Of a DNA stretch of 64,000 nt, positions 1 through 7,593 are shown piece by piece; the first letter of the stretch is position 1; each line of letters starts with the position of its first letter. The DNA comes from Nocardia sp. BMG51109 (GTDB taxonomy: Bacteria; Actinomycetota; Actinomycetes; Mycobacteriales; Mycobacteriaceae): positions 3,410,001-3,474,000 of the forward strand of contig NZ_JAFQ01000004.1 in NCBI RefSeq assembly GCF_000526215.1, in the 5' to 3' direction. Both the position numbers and the translations under genes were made by a program. Below the pieces are notes generated by a model. It was not told the origin of the DNA. It saw only the letters and a program-made list of their open reading frames with translations, and ran no database searches.

Positions 1-1
1 C

Positions 2-571
2 ACCTCCCGGCCGCATCTGACCAGCGATCTGGTCTACGCGATCGGCACCGTGATCACCGGCCTGCCCGGGATCCTGAGCCGCCGCATCGATCCGCGCACC
101 AGCACCGTGATGGTGTGGGGCGCGGTGTCGGCGGGCAAGGCGCCCAACGCCATTCCGCAGACCGGCATGCTCACCGGCACCGTCCGCACCGGCGATCACG
201 CCACCTGGTCGCTGCTGGAGCCGATGGTCCGCGAGATCGTCGACGGCCTGCTGGCCCCGACCGGTGTGCGGTATCAGCTCAACTACAAGCGCGGCGTGCC
301 CCCGGTGGTGAACGACGAGTACGCCACCCGGATGTTCGAGGACGCCATCCGCGCGCTCGGACCCGAGGCGCTGGCCGACACCCCGCAGTCCGGCGGCGGC
401 GAGGACTTCTCCTGGTACCTCGAGGAGGTCCCCGGCGCGATGGCCCGCCTCGGTGTCTGGCGCGGCGAGGGCCCCCAGCTGGACCTGCACCAGCCGACCT
501 TCGACCTGGACGAACGCGCCCTGGACGTCGGCGTGCGCACCCTGACGAACCTCGCCCTGCAGGCACGCTGA
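2..571 (+). CDS. M20-family amidohydrolase, C-terminal part (5' end outside window)
   Basis: The open frame enters from the left edge and ends at the TGA at 569-571, giving about 189 residues of the C-terminal part of a zinc-dependent M20 aminoacylase/carboxypeptidase. Family signatures visible are GKAPNAIPQ (dimerisation-domain start), the GTVRT strand and the late catalytic-domain motif SGGGEDFSWYLEEVPGA, followed by the LHQPTFDLDE region that normally carries the last metal-binding histidine. The family hydrolyses N-acyl amino acids or peptide-like amides in the cytosol. In M. tuberculosis the amiA1/amiB1 amidohydrolases lie next to the Rv3304-lpdA pair, matching this position. The exact substrate cannot be read from the sequence. 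Confidence 0.9.
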   Translation, partial: TSRPHLTSDLVYAIGTVITGLPGILSRRIDPRTSTVMVWGAVSAGKAPNAIPQTGMLTGTVRTGDHATWSLLEPMVREIVDGLLAPTGVRYQLNYKRGVPPVVNDEYATRMFEDAIRALGPEALADTPQSGGGEDFSWYLEEVPGAMARLGVWRGEGPQLDLHQPTFDLDERALDVGVRTLTNLALQAR

Positions 572-586
572 TACGCCGCACGTCCT

Positions 587-931
587 CCCGTTACGGCGTA
601 TCGCGCGGGCCGTCGAGACCGATCTTGTTGCCCTGGTACGAGCGGGGTCTGCACGACGAAGTGGGGGTGACCGGCAGAGACTCGCGGTGTTGCCAGGATC
701 ATGGGCTCGCGATCCTCGCGGCGTCAGAGTTCGAAGGTGCCCGGGCCGACGTTCTTGCTCCCCGTTACGGCGTATCGCGAGCCCTCGAGACCGACCTTGT
801 TGCCCCGGTACTAGCGGGGTCTGCACGGCGAAGTGGGGGTGACCGGCAGAGACTCGCGGTGTTGCGAGGACCGTGGGCTCGCGGTCCTCGCGGCGTCAGA
901 GTTCGAAGGTGCCCGGGCCGACGTTCTTGCT
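587..931. repeat. Tandem direct duplication of the 3' end of the cyclotransferase gene
   Basis: Copy A (587-759) and copy B (761-931) are about 172 bp each and nearly identical, starting CCCGTTACGGCGTATCGCG and ending GCCGACGTTCTTGCT. Copy B runs into the live cyclotransferase gene. Copy A carries the same last 11 codons plus stop (724-759) without the rest of the gene. Each copy holds a hairpin just downstream of the stop codon. Confidence 0.9.
864..891 (-). terminator. Hairpin downstream of the cyclotransferase gene
   Basis: A 10-bp stem (GCGAGGACCG paired with CGGTCCTCGC) with an 8-nt loop lies directly after the minus-strand stop at 896. In duplicate copy A the equivalent hairpin (695-700 with 711-716) has a compensatory C-G to T-A pair but loses two other pairs. 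No T-run follows, which is common for actinobacterial terminators. Confidence 0.6.
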
Positions 932-1375
932 GTTGCGGGTGCGAAGGGCGTGGACGTAATCGGCTGGGGCGCCGGCCTTTTCCGCGGCGTCGGCGATCAC
1001 GCCGATGTATCGGGCGGACGGCAGCCCGCCCTCGTAGGCGTCGAGGACATACAGCCAGGCCAGGACGGGCTCGGCGCCGGCGCCCGGGCCGGAGGTGACG
1101 CGGAGGCGGATCTTCTTGTGGATGCCGAAGTCCGAACCCTCCCAGCGGTCCAGGCTCAGCTCGTCCTCGGCGGAGACGTCGTAGAGCACGACGAAGACCC
1201 GCGAGCCGGGCTCCTCGACCACCGTCGCGAGCGGACCCTCCCAGCCGATGTCGTCGCCGGCGAAGGTCAGCCGCCAGCCCTCCAGCCACCCGGTTCCGTA
1301 CACCGGGGAGTGCGGGCAGCGCTTGAGCATCTGCTCGGGATCCATGTTGGACCCGTAGGCGGCGTATATCGGCAC
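896..1375 (-). CDS. Gamma-glutamylcyclotransferase family protein
   Basis: 159 residues with the family's N-terminal signature YAAYGSNMDPEQM and the body of the AIG2/GGCT beta-barrel fold (DRWEGSDFGIHKK, AWLYVLDAYEGG). Characterised relatives release 5-oxoproline from gamma-glutamyl amines or peptides; the physiological substrate here is unknown. The GTG start at 1375 follows a TACCCT hexamer (minus strand, 1387-1382) by 6 nt with no ribosome binding site, so the mRNA is probably leaderless. It is divergent from lpdA, as Rv3304 is from lpdA in M. tuberculosis. Its 3' end is duplicated downstream. Confidence 0.85.
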   Translation of the reverse strand: MPIYAAYGSNMDPEQMLKRCPHSPVYGTGWLEGWRLTFAGDDIGWEGPLATVVEEPGSRVFVVLYDVSAEDELSLDRWEGSDFGIHKKIRLRVTSGPGAGAEPVLAWLYVLDAYEGGLPSARYIGVIADAAEKAGAPADYVHALRTRNSKNVGPGTFEL

Positions 1376-1533
1376 CTGGAAAGGGTAGCTTGTGTTCGGT
1401 CGGCGCGGTTTCGCCCCGGTGGGTTTGTGTCATCTACTCACCGGTAGTGCGGTCGTACCTGTGCGGAGCAGGGCGGATAACGTTGGGTTATCCGGAGATC
1501 CCGGTTGGACGGTTCGACAGCGGAGGTACACAC

Positions 1534-2937
1534 ATGACCCGCATTGCCATCATCGGAGGCGGCCCCGCCGGTTACGAGGCGGCGCTGGTGGCGGCCCAGC
1601 ACGGCGCGACGGTGACGGTGATCGATAGCGACGGCATCGGTGGTGCGTGCGTGCTGTGGGACTGTGTGCCGTCGAAGACCTTCATCGCCTCCACCGGCGT
1701 GCGCACCGACCTGCGCCGCGCCCGCGACTTGGGCATCACGCTGCATCCGGCGCAGGCGCAGGTGCGGTTGTCGGAGGTCAACTCCCGGGTCAAGACGCTG
1801 GCGCAGGCGCAGTCCTCCGATATCCGGTCCAAGTTGCAGGCGGCCGGGGTGAGCATCCTCAACGGCCGCGGCCGGCTCATCGATCAGATCCCCGGCCTGG
1901 CCACCCACCTGGTGCGGGCCACATTGTCCGACGGCACGGAGCGGGTGCTCGAGGCCGACGTGGTGCTGATCGCGACCGGCGCGAGCCCGCGGGTGCTGCC
2001 CGGCGCCGAACCCGACGGCGAGCGCGTCCTGAACTGGCGCCAGCTCTACGACCTCCAACAACTGCCGGAGACCCTGGTCGTGATCGGATCCGGTGTCACC
2101 GGTGCGGAATTCGTCTCGGCGTACACGGAGATGGGCGTCAAGGTGAAGGTGCTGTCCAGCCGCGACCGCATCATGCCCAGCGAGGACGCCGACGCCGCGC
2201 TGGTCCTGGAGGACGCGCTGGGGGAACGCGGTGTGGAGCTGTTCAAGCAGGCCCGCGCCGACGCGGTGGAGCGCACCGCCGACGGCATCGTGGTGAAGCT
2301 GTCCGACGGCCGCACGGTGACCGGTTCGCATGCGCTGATGACGGTCGGCTCCACCCCGAACACCCAGGACCTGGGCCTGGAGCGGATCGGCATCGAACTC
2401 GGCAAGGGCGGCTATCTGCGGGTGGACCGGGTGTCGCGGACCTCGGTGCCGGGCATCTACGCCGCCGGCGACTGCACCGGCCTGCTGCCGCTGGCCTCGG
2501 TCGCCGCCATGCAGGGCCGCATCGCGATGTACCACGCGCTGGGCGAGGGCGTGCAGCCGATCCGGCTGAAGACGGTGGCCTCGGCGGTGTTCACCCGCCC
2601 GGAGATCGCGACGGTGGGCGTCAGCCAGACCGCGATCGACAACGGCGATACGCCCGCGCGCACGGTCATGCTGCCGCTGAACACCAATCCGCGCGCGAAG
2701 ATGTCGGGCCTGCGCCGCGGCTTCGTGAAGATCTTCTGCCGGCCCGCCACCGGCGTGGTGATCGGCGGCGTCGTGGTGGCCCCGATCGCCTCCGAGCTGA
2801 TCCTGCCGATCGCGATGGCGGTGCAGAACAACCTGACGGTCAACGATCTGGCCCAGACCTTCTCGGTGTACCCGTCGCTGTCGGGCTCGATCACCGAGGC
2901 CGCGCGGCAGCTGATGCGCCACGACGATCTGGGCTGA
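1534..2937 (+). CDS. lpdA: LpdA-type NAD(P)H:quinone reductase / flavoprotein disulfide reductase
   Basis: 467 residues: N-terminal FAD Rossmann motif IIGGGPAGYEAALVAA (6-21), second dinucleotide motif VVIGSGVTGAEF, FAD motif GIYAAGDCTGLLPLAS and a C-terminal dimerisation domain. The start is the ATG preceded by GGAGGT at 1522-1527. The protein closely resembles M. tuberculosis LpdA, known as a quinone reductase rather than a lipoamide dehydrogenase. The usual His-Glu catalytic pair near the C terminus is replaced by YPSLSGS, as in LpdA. Unlike the M. tuberculosis protein as I recall it (GGAAVLDDC), both cysteines of a CX4C redox pair are present here (Cys39 and Cys44, GGACVLWDC). glpD follows downstream on the same strand after two intervening gene groups. 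Confidence 0.92.
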   Translation: MTRIAIIGGGPAGYEAALVAAQHGATVTVIDSDGIGGACVLWDCVPSKTFIASTGVRTDLRRARDLGITLHPAQAQVRLSEVNSRVKTLAQAQSSDIRSKLQAAGVSILNGRGRLIDQIPGLATHLVRATLSDGTERVLEADVVLIATGASPRVLPGAEPDGERVLNWRQLYDLQQLPETLVVIGSGVTGAEFVSAYTEMGVKVKVLSSRDRIMPSEDADAALVLEDALGERGVELFKQARADAVERTADGIVVKLSDGRTVTGSHALMTVGSTPNTQDLGLERIGIELGKGGYLRVDRVSRTSVPGIYAAGDCTGLLPLASVAAMQGRIAMYHALGEGVQPIRLKTVASAVFTRPEIATVGVSQTAIDNGDTPARTVMLPLNTNPRAKMSGLRRGFVKIFCRPATGVVIGGVVVAPIASELILPIAMAVQNNLTVNDLAQTFSVYPSLSGSITEAARQLMRHDDLG

Positions 2938-3234
2938 GCGGCGACGGCCGGCGGGGCCTGTCCGGACCGGGCGGCCGTGGCGGCGATCACCCTGCTGAGC
3001 AGGTCCGGACGGCGCCTGTGCGCACCCCTCATACCTGTTGCCTGAAACTTGTTCGTATGGTTCACTTCCCGCAGAGATGTGACTGGTGGGCGTGTGATTG
3101 ATTTCGTGTACGGGGGGATCGATCTTCCCGGGCCGAATTCCGCGTGCGGCCCCCGGGCTGTCATCTGATGAGGGACAACTGAATCGGCCGAGCATGATGA
3201 GGCGCGGCCGGACTCGGGAAGGGATTGCCAGACA
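2938..3234. other. Intergenic region, no gene seen
   Basis: About 300 bp between lpdA and the secreted-protein gene. Reading frames here lack Nocardia-like codon use. It is less GC-rich near 3040-3120 and presumably holds the promoter of the downstream gene, but no convincing -35/-10 pair was identified. Confidence 0.5.
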
Positions 3235-4329
3235 GTGACACATCGTAAGCCGAGTCGGGCACCGCGGGCGATGGCCACCTCCCTGCCATTGGCGACGGCG
3301 GCCGCGGTGGCGACAATCCTCGCGGCGGCGCCGGCGGGTGCCCAGCCGGCGGTTCCGACCACCCCCGCGCAGCCGGGCACCAACGAGGTCCAGGCGCCGG
3401 AAGCGCAGCCGGGTGCCCCCACGCCGCAGCAGCAGGCGCCGCAGCAGCAGCCGTCGCCGAACCAGCCGGGTGTCACCACGCCGCAGCCGGGCGTCACCAC
3501 CCCGTCCGACCCGAATGCCCCCCAGCCGGAGCAGCGGGCGCCGGGCCAGCAGGCGTCGCCCAGCCAGCCGGGCATCACCTCGCCGCGGGTGGCGCCGCTG
3601 CCGGTGCCGGGGCAGGAGAACAAGAACGCGCCCCAGCCGGCCGTGGTGCCCGAGCAGCCCGCGCCGGACAACGGCGAGGCCGACCAGCTGAAGCCCGAAC
3701 AGCCGCAACCGGATCAGTCGCAGGTGACGCCGCGCCCGGTCCGTCCGATGCAGCCCGAGCAGGGCGGCCAGGGCAACATGGACACCCTGACCGACAACGC
3801 CCCGTCGCAGGAGAAGGTCGAGCCGCAGTGGAGCGCGCCGCGGCTGCAGAACGCCCCGGCCGCCCCGGTCGTCCCGATGCAGGGCCCGCACAGCGAGGTC
3901 GGTGCCAATATCGACGGCGGTGGCCTGGTGCCGGGCTACGTGGCCAACACCCACCACTTCAACAATGCCGACGGCTACGTCGGCACCGTGGGCTATTCGA
4001 CCCCGACCGGCACGGGCGACGCCGGAGCGTCGGTCGAGTACATCGAGGCCAACAAGATCAAGATCACCACCTACACCCACACCACGGGTATCGATGACCT
4101 GAAGTCGGCCACCGGCTTCAACGACATCACCAACGAGACCTACGTCGACACCACCCAGGCCAACGCGGCCAAGGCGGCCGTCGAGGGCTGGATCAAGATG
4201 CAGCCGGGCGGCGAAGCGGCGCTCGATGCCGCCGCTCAGGTTGGTAAGCTGCCGGAGGGCGAGTGGACTCCGCAGACGGCGAGTGTTGCCGGTGTTACCA
4301 CGCAGTGGAGTGGGTCGGTCCAGAACTGA
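3235..4329 (+). CDS. Secreted proline/glutamine-rich protein
   Basis: 364 residues from a GTG preceded by GGGAAGGGA. A signal peptide is visible: basic N terminus (THRKPSRAPR), hydrophobic core (ATSLPLATAAAVATILAA) and a probable cleavage near APAGA|QP around residue 39. Residues about 40-220 are low-complexity Pro/Gln/Ala (repeated QPGVTTPQPG, PEQ and QQ blocks) and probably span the cell wall. Residues about 225-364 form a globular, glycine- and threonine-rich domain (LVPGYVANTHHFNNADGYVG, KIKITTYTHTTGIDDL). No known family was recognised. It is followed by a strong hairpin terminator and a proline-rich membrane protein gene; the pair may be an envelope module, which is inference. Confidence 0.8.
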   Translation: MTHRKPSRAPRAMATSLPLATAAAVATILAAAPAGAQPAVPTTPAQPGTNEVQAPEAQPGAPTPQQQAPQQQPSPNQPGVTTPQPGVTTPSDPNAPQPEQRAPGQQASPSQPGITSPRVAPLPVPGQENKNAPQPAVVPEQPAPDNGEADQLKPEQPQPDQSQVTPRPVRPMQPEQGGQGNMDTLTDNAPSQEKVEPQWSAPRLQNAPAAPVVPMQGPHSEVGANIDGGGLVPGYVANTHHFNNADGYVGTVGYSTPTGTGDAGASVEYIEANKIKITTYTHTTGIDDLKSATGFNDITNETYVDTTQANAAKAAVEGWIKMQPGGEAALDAAAQVGKLPEGEWTPQTASVAGVTTQWSGSVQN

Positions 4330-4350
4330 CACAGGCAGAATCGACATGTG

Positions 4351-4372
4351 GGGCGGTCGTTCGCGGCCGCCC
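4351..4372 (+). terminator. Terminator hairpin with TTCG loop
   Basis: GGGCGGTCG pairs with CGGCCGCCC (one G-T wobble) around a TTCG tetraloop, flanked by ACATG/CATGT that can extend the stem. It lies 22 bp after the stop of the secreted-protein gene. Confidence 0.75.
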
Positions 4373-4403
4373 TCTCATGTGTGTCATGGGGAAGGGACTG
4401 TAG

Positions 4404-5669
4404 GTGATGGCCTCCGAAGACGATGCCAGGCGGGACGAATCGGAACGGCCGGGTCGGCGCGACCGGGGCGAGTCCGAGTTCGGCCCACCCCTGAGTGAAT
4501 TCGGTCCGCCACTCAACGACTTCGGCCCGCCGGCCGGTGATTCGTCCGGGGTCGGCTGGGCCCCGGCGGATGTGCCCGAGCGGCCGAATCTGGGCTGGCA
4601 GCCCGCCGATGCCCCGACCGCGCCTCCGGTACCCCCGCCGCCCCCGCAGTATCGGGCGCCGGATTCGAGCACCGCGCCCGAGGCGCCGCGTTCCCCGGCA
4701 CCGGAGACCCGCCGGATGTTGCCGCCGGAGTCGGGCGGTGCGGCCGGTCCCGAGGTCTCCCGTCCGGCGCAGCCGGGCCCGGAAATGTCGCGGCCCACGC
4801 ATCAGGGCCCCGAGATGTCCCGGCCTACCAGGCCGGGTCCCGAGGTCTCCCGGCCCGCCCAGCCCGGCCCCGAGATGTCGCGGCCCACGCATCAGGGCCC
4901 GCCCACTCCGCCGCCGATGCGCCCGCCGCAGCGTCCCGTCGATCCGTCCGGCGATCGCGGATCGGATCGGCACCGGCAGGTGCCCACTCCGCCCCGCGAG
5001 TCCTCGGGCTCGCTGTGGGACGACGACGATCTGGCGAAGAAGATGGTCGCGGCGCGGCCGGCGCCGCAGCGCGAGTCCTCCTCGCTGTGGGACGACGACG
5101 ATCTGGCCAAGAAGCTCGCGCCGTCCCGCCCGGAACCGGAAGCGGAGCCGGACAAGCCGGGCCGCAACCTGGGTGTGCTGTTCGGCGGCCTGGCAGCCGC
5201 GTTCGTGGTGATCGTCGCGATCGCGGCGGTGATCGTGTTCGCCACCCGCAACAACGACGGCACTCCGACGGAGACCGCGGGCCCGCCGCCGTCCGAGACC
5301 GGCTCGATCCCGTGCCCCAGCCGAACCGACGGCAGGGTCACGATCGGCAACGGCCCCGGCGGTACGGAGACCGGTGCGTCGGCGATTCTCGGCTTCCAGC
5401 ACGCGTTCTACGTCGATCGCAGCGCCGCCAAGGCGCTCACCTTCGTGGTGCCCAATACGGTGGGCCTCGCGCAGGAGGCCATCGACGGCCAGGTGCCGTC
5501 GGGGACCACGTACTGCCTGCGCATCGAAGAGGTCGTGCCGAACGTGTTTTACGTGGACGTCAACGAATACCGGCCCGACGGCGGTGCGCCGCAGTACCTG
5601 CAGCAGGTGACGGTCGAGAACCGTGACAACAAGTTCCTGATCACCGGAATCGCCAATCGGAGCGCCTGA
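4404..5669 (+). CDS. Proline-rich single-pass membrane protein with internal repeats
   Basis: 421 residues; start GTG 4404 or ATG 4407, both served by GGGGAAGGGA. The N-terminal ~255 residues are cytoplasmic, Pro-rich and charged. They contain five 10-residue repeats of the form (M/V)SRPxxxGPE at about 118-167 and two copies of an acidic block, SSLWDDDDLAKK, near 202 and 225. One transmembrane helix follows (VLFGGLAAAFVVIVAIAAVI, about 258-280), then an extracellular domain of ~140 residues starting with a cysteine (CPSRTDGRV) and containing a second one (TYCLRIEEV), perhaps a disulfide. The layout resembles actinobacterial envelope proteins with disordered cytoplasmic tails. The function is not recognised. 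Confidence 0.8.
   Translation: MMASEDDARRDESERPGRRDRGESEFGPPLSEFGPPLNDFGPPAGDSSGVGWAPADVPERPNLGWQPADAPTAPPVPPPPPQYRAPDSSTAPEAPRSPAPETRRMLPPESGGAAGPEVSRPAQPGPEMSRPTHQGPEMSRPTRPGPEVSRPAQPGPEMSRPTHQGPPTPPPMRPPQRPVDPSGDRGSDRHRQVPTPPRESSGSLWDDDDLAKKMVAARPAPQRESSSLWDDDDLAKKLAPSRPEPEAEPDKPGRNLGVLFGGLAAAFVVIVAIAAVIVFATRNNDGTPTETAGPPPSETGSIPCPSRTDGRVTIGNGPGGTETGASAILGFQHAFYVDRSAAKALTFVVPNTVGLAQEAIDGQVPSGTTYCLRIEEVVPNVFYVDVNEYRPDGGAPQYLQQVTVENRDNKFLITGIANRSA
4746..4900. repeat. In-frame tandem repeats encoding (M/V)SRPxxxGPE
   Basis: Two near-identical 65-bp copies (4746-4810 and 4836-4900), offset by exactly 90 bp, sit in a run of five 30-bp units. All changes keep the frame. Confidence 0.8.
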
Positions 5670-5785
5670 GCGGCGGACTCCCGACGGGACGAATCCGGGA
5701 AGCCGGGTGTGATTTCCCGAACTCGGTCGGACAGTCGGTGCCTTCCTGGCCTCGGGATGTGTACCCGCGACCTCGTAGCGTCTCA

Positions 5786-5811
5786 GAATATGAGATATTG
5801 GTTTCATATCC
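5786..5811. promoter_or_regulatory. Inverted repeat upstream of the aminotransferase gene
   Basis: GAATATGA (5786-5793) and TCATATCC (5804-5811) form 8-bp arms with one mismatch around a 10-bp spacer, in an AT-rich island about 55 bp before the start codon. It may be an operator; the regulator is unknown. Confidence 0.4.
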
Positions 5812-5864
5812 TGGAGAGCGATATGCGAGAGTAGCGATATCGCGCACCGCTCTCGGAGGTCTCC

Positions 5865-7043
5865 ATGTCGTCGATCATGCCGCCCCTGGCCCATCGTCTG
5901 GACGGCCTGCGGAGCTCCGCGATTCGCGACCTGCTGAAGCTGACGGCCCGCGGTGACATCATCAGCCTCGCCGGCGGTCTGCCCGACGAACAGCTCATGC
6001 CGCGCGATCGGATCGCGCGGGCGGCCGAGGCCGCGCTCGCGGACCGCTCGCGGTTGCAGTACACCGAGTCGGCCGGATGGGGGCCGCTGCGCGCCGTGCT
6101 GGCGGCGCGGGAATCGGCGCGGCTGGATCGCTCGGTGCCCGTCGAGGAGGTGTTCGTCACGCACGGATCGCAGCAGGCGTTGTCGCTGCTGGCCGAGGTG
6201 CTGGTCGACCCGGGCGCCCTGGTCGTGGTGGAGGATCCGGCGTATGTCGGTGCGCTGCAGGTGTTCCGGGCCGCCGGGGCGCGGGTCGTCGGCGTTCCGC
6301 TGGACGCCGAGGGCATGCGGATCGATGCCCTGGTCGAACTGATCGACCGCGGTGAGCGGCCCGCGCTCGTGCATACGGTGAGCAGCTTCCACAATCCGCG
6401 CGGCGTCACCATGAGCGCGGACCGCCGGCGTGCGCTGGCGGAACTGGCCGAGCGGCACGGGTTCTGGGTCGTCGAGGACGATCCGTACGGCGACCTGTGG
6501 TTCGACGGCTCGGCGCCGGCTCCGGTTGCGTCCTACTCGCCCACGGTGATTCGCCTGTCCAGTGCGTCGAAGATCCTGGCGCCCAGCCTGCGGGTCGGCT
6601 GGATGGTCGCCCCGGACGCGGTGTGCCGAGGCGTGGAGTTGCTCAAACAGGGTGCCGATCTCTGCGGTTCGGCACTGACCCAGCAGATCGCCGCCGACCT
6701 GCTCGCCGATGCCGGCTGGCTGACGGCGCATGTGGACAAGGTCCGCCGGATCTACGGCGAACGGGCGGCCGCGTTGGTCGGTGCCCTGCGCGACCGGCTC
6801 GGCCACCGGCTGGTGAGCACCGATGCCGCCGGCGGCATGTTCGTCTGGGCCGACTTCACCGACGGCACCGACACGGCGGATCTGTTGCCGCGCGCCATCG
6901 ACCACGGCGTCGCCTACGTCCCGGGCTCGGCCTTCGCCGTCACCCGGCCCTACCGCCACTCCCTGCGCATGTGCTTCACCACCGCCGACACCGCGACGCT
7001 GTGCGAGGCCGTCGGCCGGTTGGCGTCGGTCGTCGGCGAATAG
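5865..7043 (+). CDS. PLP-dependent class I/II aminotransferase (2-aminoadipate/LysN-like)
   Basis: 392 residues with the fold-type I signatures of the LysN / MocR-catalytic group: ISLAGGLPDEQLMP near the N terminus, THGSQQALSLLAEVLVDPG (cofactor phosphate site), SSFHNPRGV, VVEDDPYGDLWFDG (Asp pairing with the pyridine N) and SASKILAPSLRVGWM, whose Lys is the Schiff-base residue. There is no GntR-type DNA-binding domain, so it is an enzyme and not a MocR regulator. The ATG follows CGGAGGT at good spacing. The closest characterised relatives transfer amino groups from 2-aminoadipate, aromatic or branched-chain amino acids. The pcd/lat lysine genes 14 kb away make 2-aminoadipate a reasonable but unproven substrate. 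Confidence 0.85.
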   Translation: MSSIMPPLAHRLDGLRSSAIRDLLKLTARGDIISLAGGLPDEQLMPRDRIARAAEAALADRSRLQYTESAGWGPLRAVLAARESARLDRSVPVEEVFVTHGSQQALSLLAEVLVDPGALVVVEDPAYVGALQVFRAAGARVVGVPLDAEGMRIDALVELIDRGERPALVHTVSSFHNPRGVTMSADRRRALAELAERHGFWVVEDDPYGDLWFDGSAPAPVASYSPTVIRLSSASKILAPSLRVGWMVAPDAVCRGVELLKQGADLCGSALTQQIAADLLADAGWLTAHVDKVRRIYGERAAALVGALRDRLGHRLVSTDAAGGMFVWADFTDGTDTADLLPRAIDHGVAYVPGSAFAVTRPYRHSLRMCFTTADTATLCEAVGRLASVVGE

Positions 7044-7142
7044 GGCGCTGCCGCAACAATCTTCGTCCGGACCGGGCTATTTCGGCTCCAGCGGTCATGG
7101 GCCTTCCTGGTACCGTCGTAGGCGAACGACGGGGGAGTACTC

Positions 7143-7321
7143 ATGATTGCGAAGTGTCTTGTCGGTGTGCTGGCTGCGGGTGCGGCCTTCATGGCTCCGG
7201 CTGTCGCCGTGGCGGATCCGCAGCCGGGGGTGATCCGTGTCCGACGCCCTGTCCGACTCCGCAGCCTCCGCCCGGGGAGAAGCAGCCGGGTGTGATCGAC
7301 CCGCCTCCTCCGGCCCCGTAG
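7143..7321 (+). pseudogene. Small secreted proline-rich protein with an apparent frameshift
   Basis: An ATG with a GGGGGAG ribosome binding site at 7130-7136 opens a clear signal peptide (MIAKCLVGVLAAGAAFMAPA, cleavage near AVADPQ). After ~28 residues the frame turns arginine-rich and stops. The next frame continues naturally as GGDPCPTPCPTPQPPPGEKQ and ends at the TAG at 7319-7321. One extra G in the five-G run at 7226-7230 would join the two into a ~60-residue secreted peptide with a CPTPC motif. Either the gene is broken or one base was lost in sequencing. Confidence 0.55.
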
Positions 7322-7593
7322 CCGGGACGGTCGCGTGGCGGTGCCCTCGAACGGGTGCCGCCACGCAGTCCTCCTCCTCCGGTTCCGGCCGACACCGCGG
7401 GAAGGTCACATCGCCCGGAGGGTTGCGTGTGGGTTACTGTGGGCGTTGGTTACTCGTGGGTAGTCCGGGACGTGCGTCACGAGCGCGGTCCCGGCCGGGA
7501 TTTCCCTGGCCTGTACCCGAGCGGCCGGACGAGAGCTTCACCAACAGCGGGCAGATCCACAACCCGGAACGACGGTGTTCGGAGGAGTCGGTG

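Noticed and set aside
1438..4347. A 969-codon minus-strand frame opposite lpdA and the secreted protein gene
   Set aside because: High-GC antisense shadow, rich in Arg/His/Gly, with no domain; the plus-strand genes have clear motifs and ribosome binding sites.
4236..6959. A 907-codon minus-strand frame opposite the membrane protein and aminotransferase genes
   Set aside because: Same shadow pattern; the opposite strand encodes recognised proteins.
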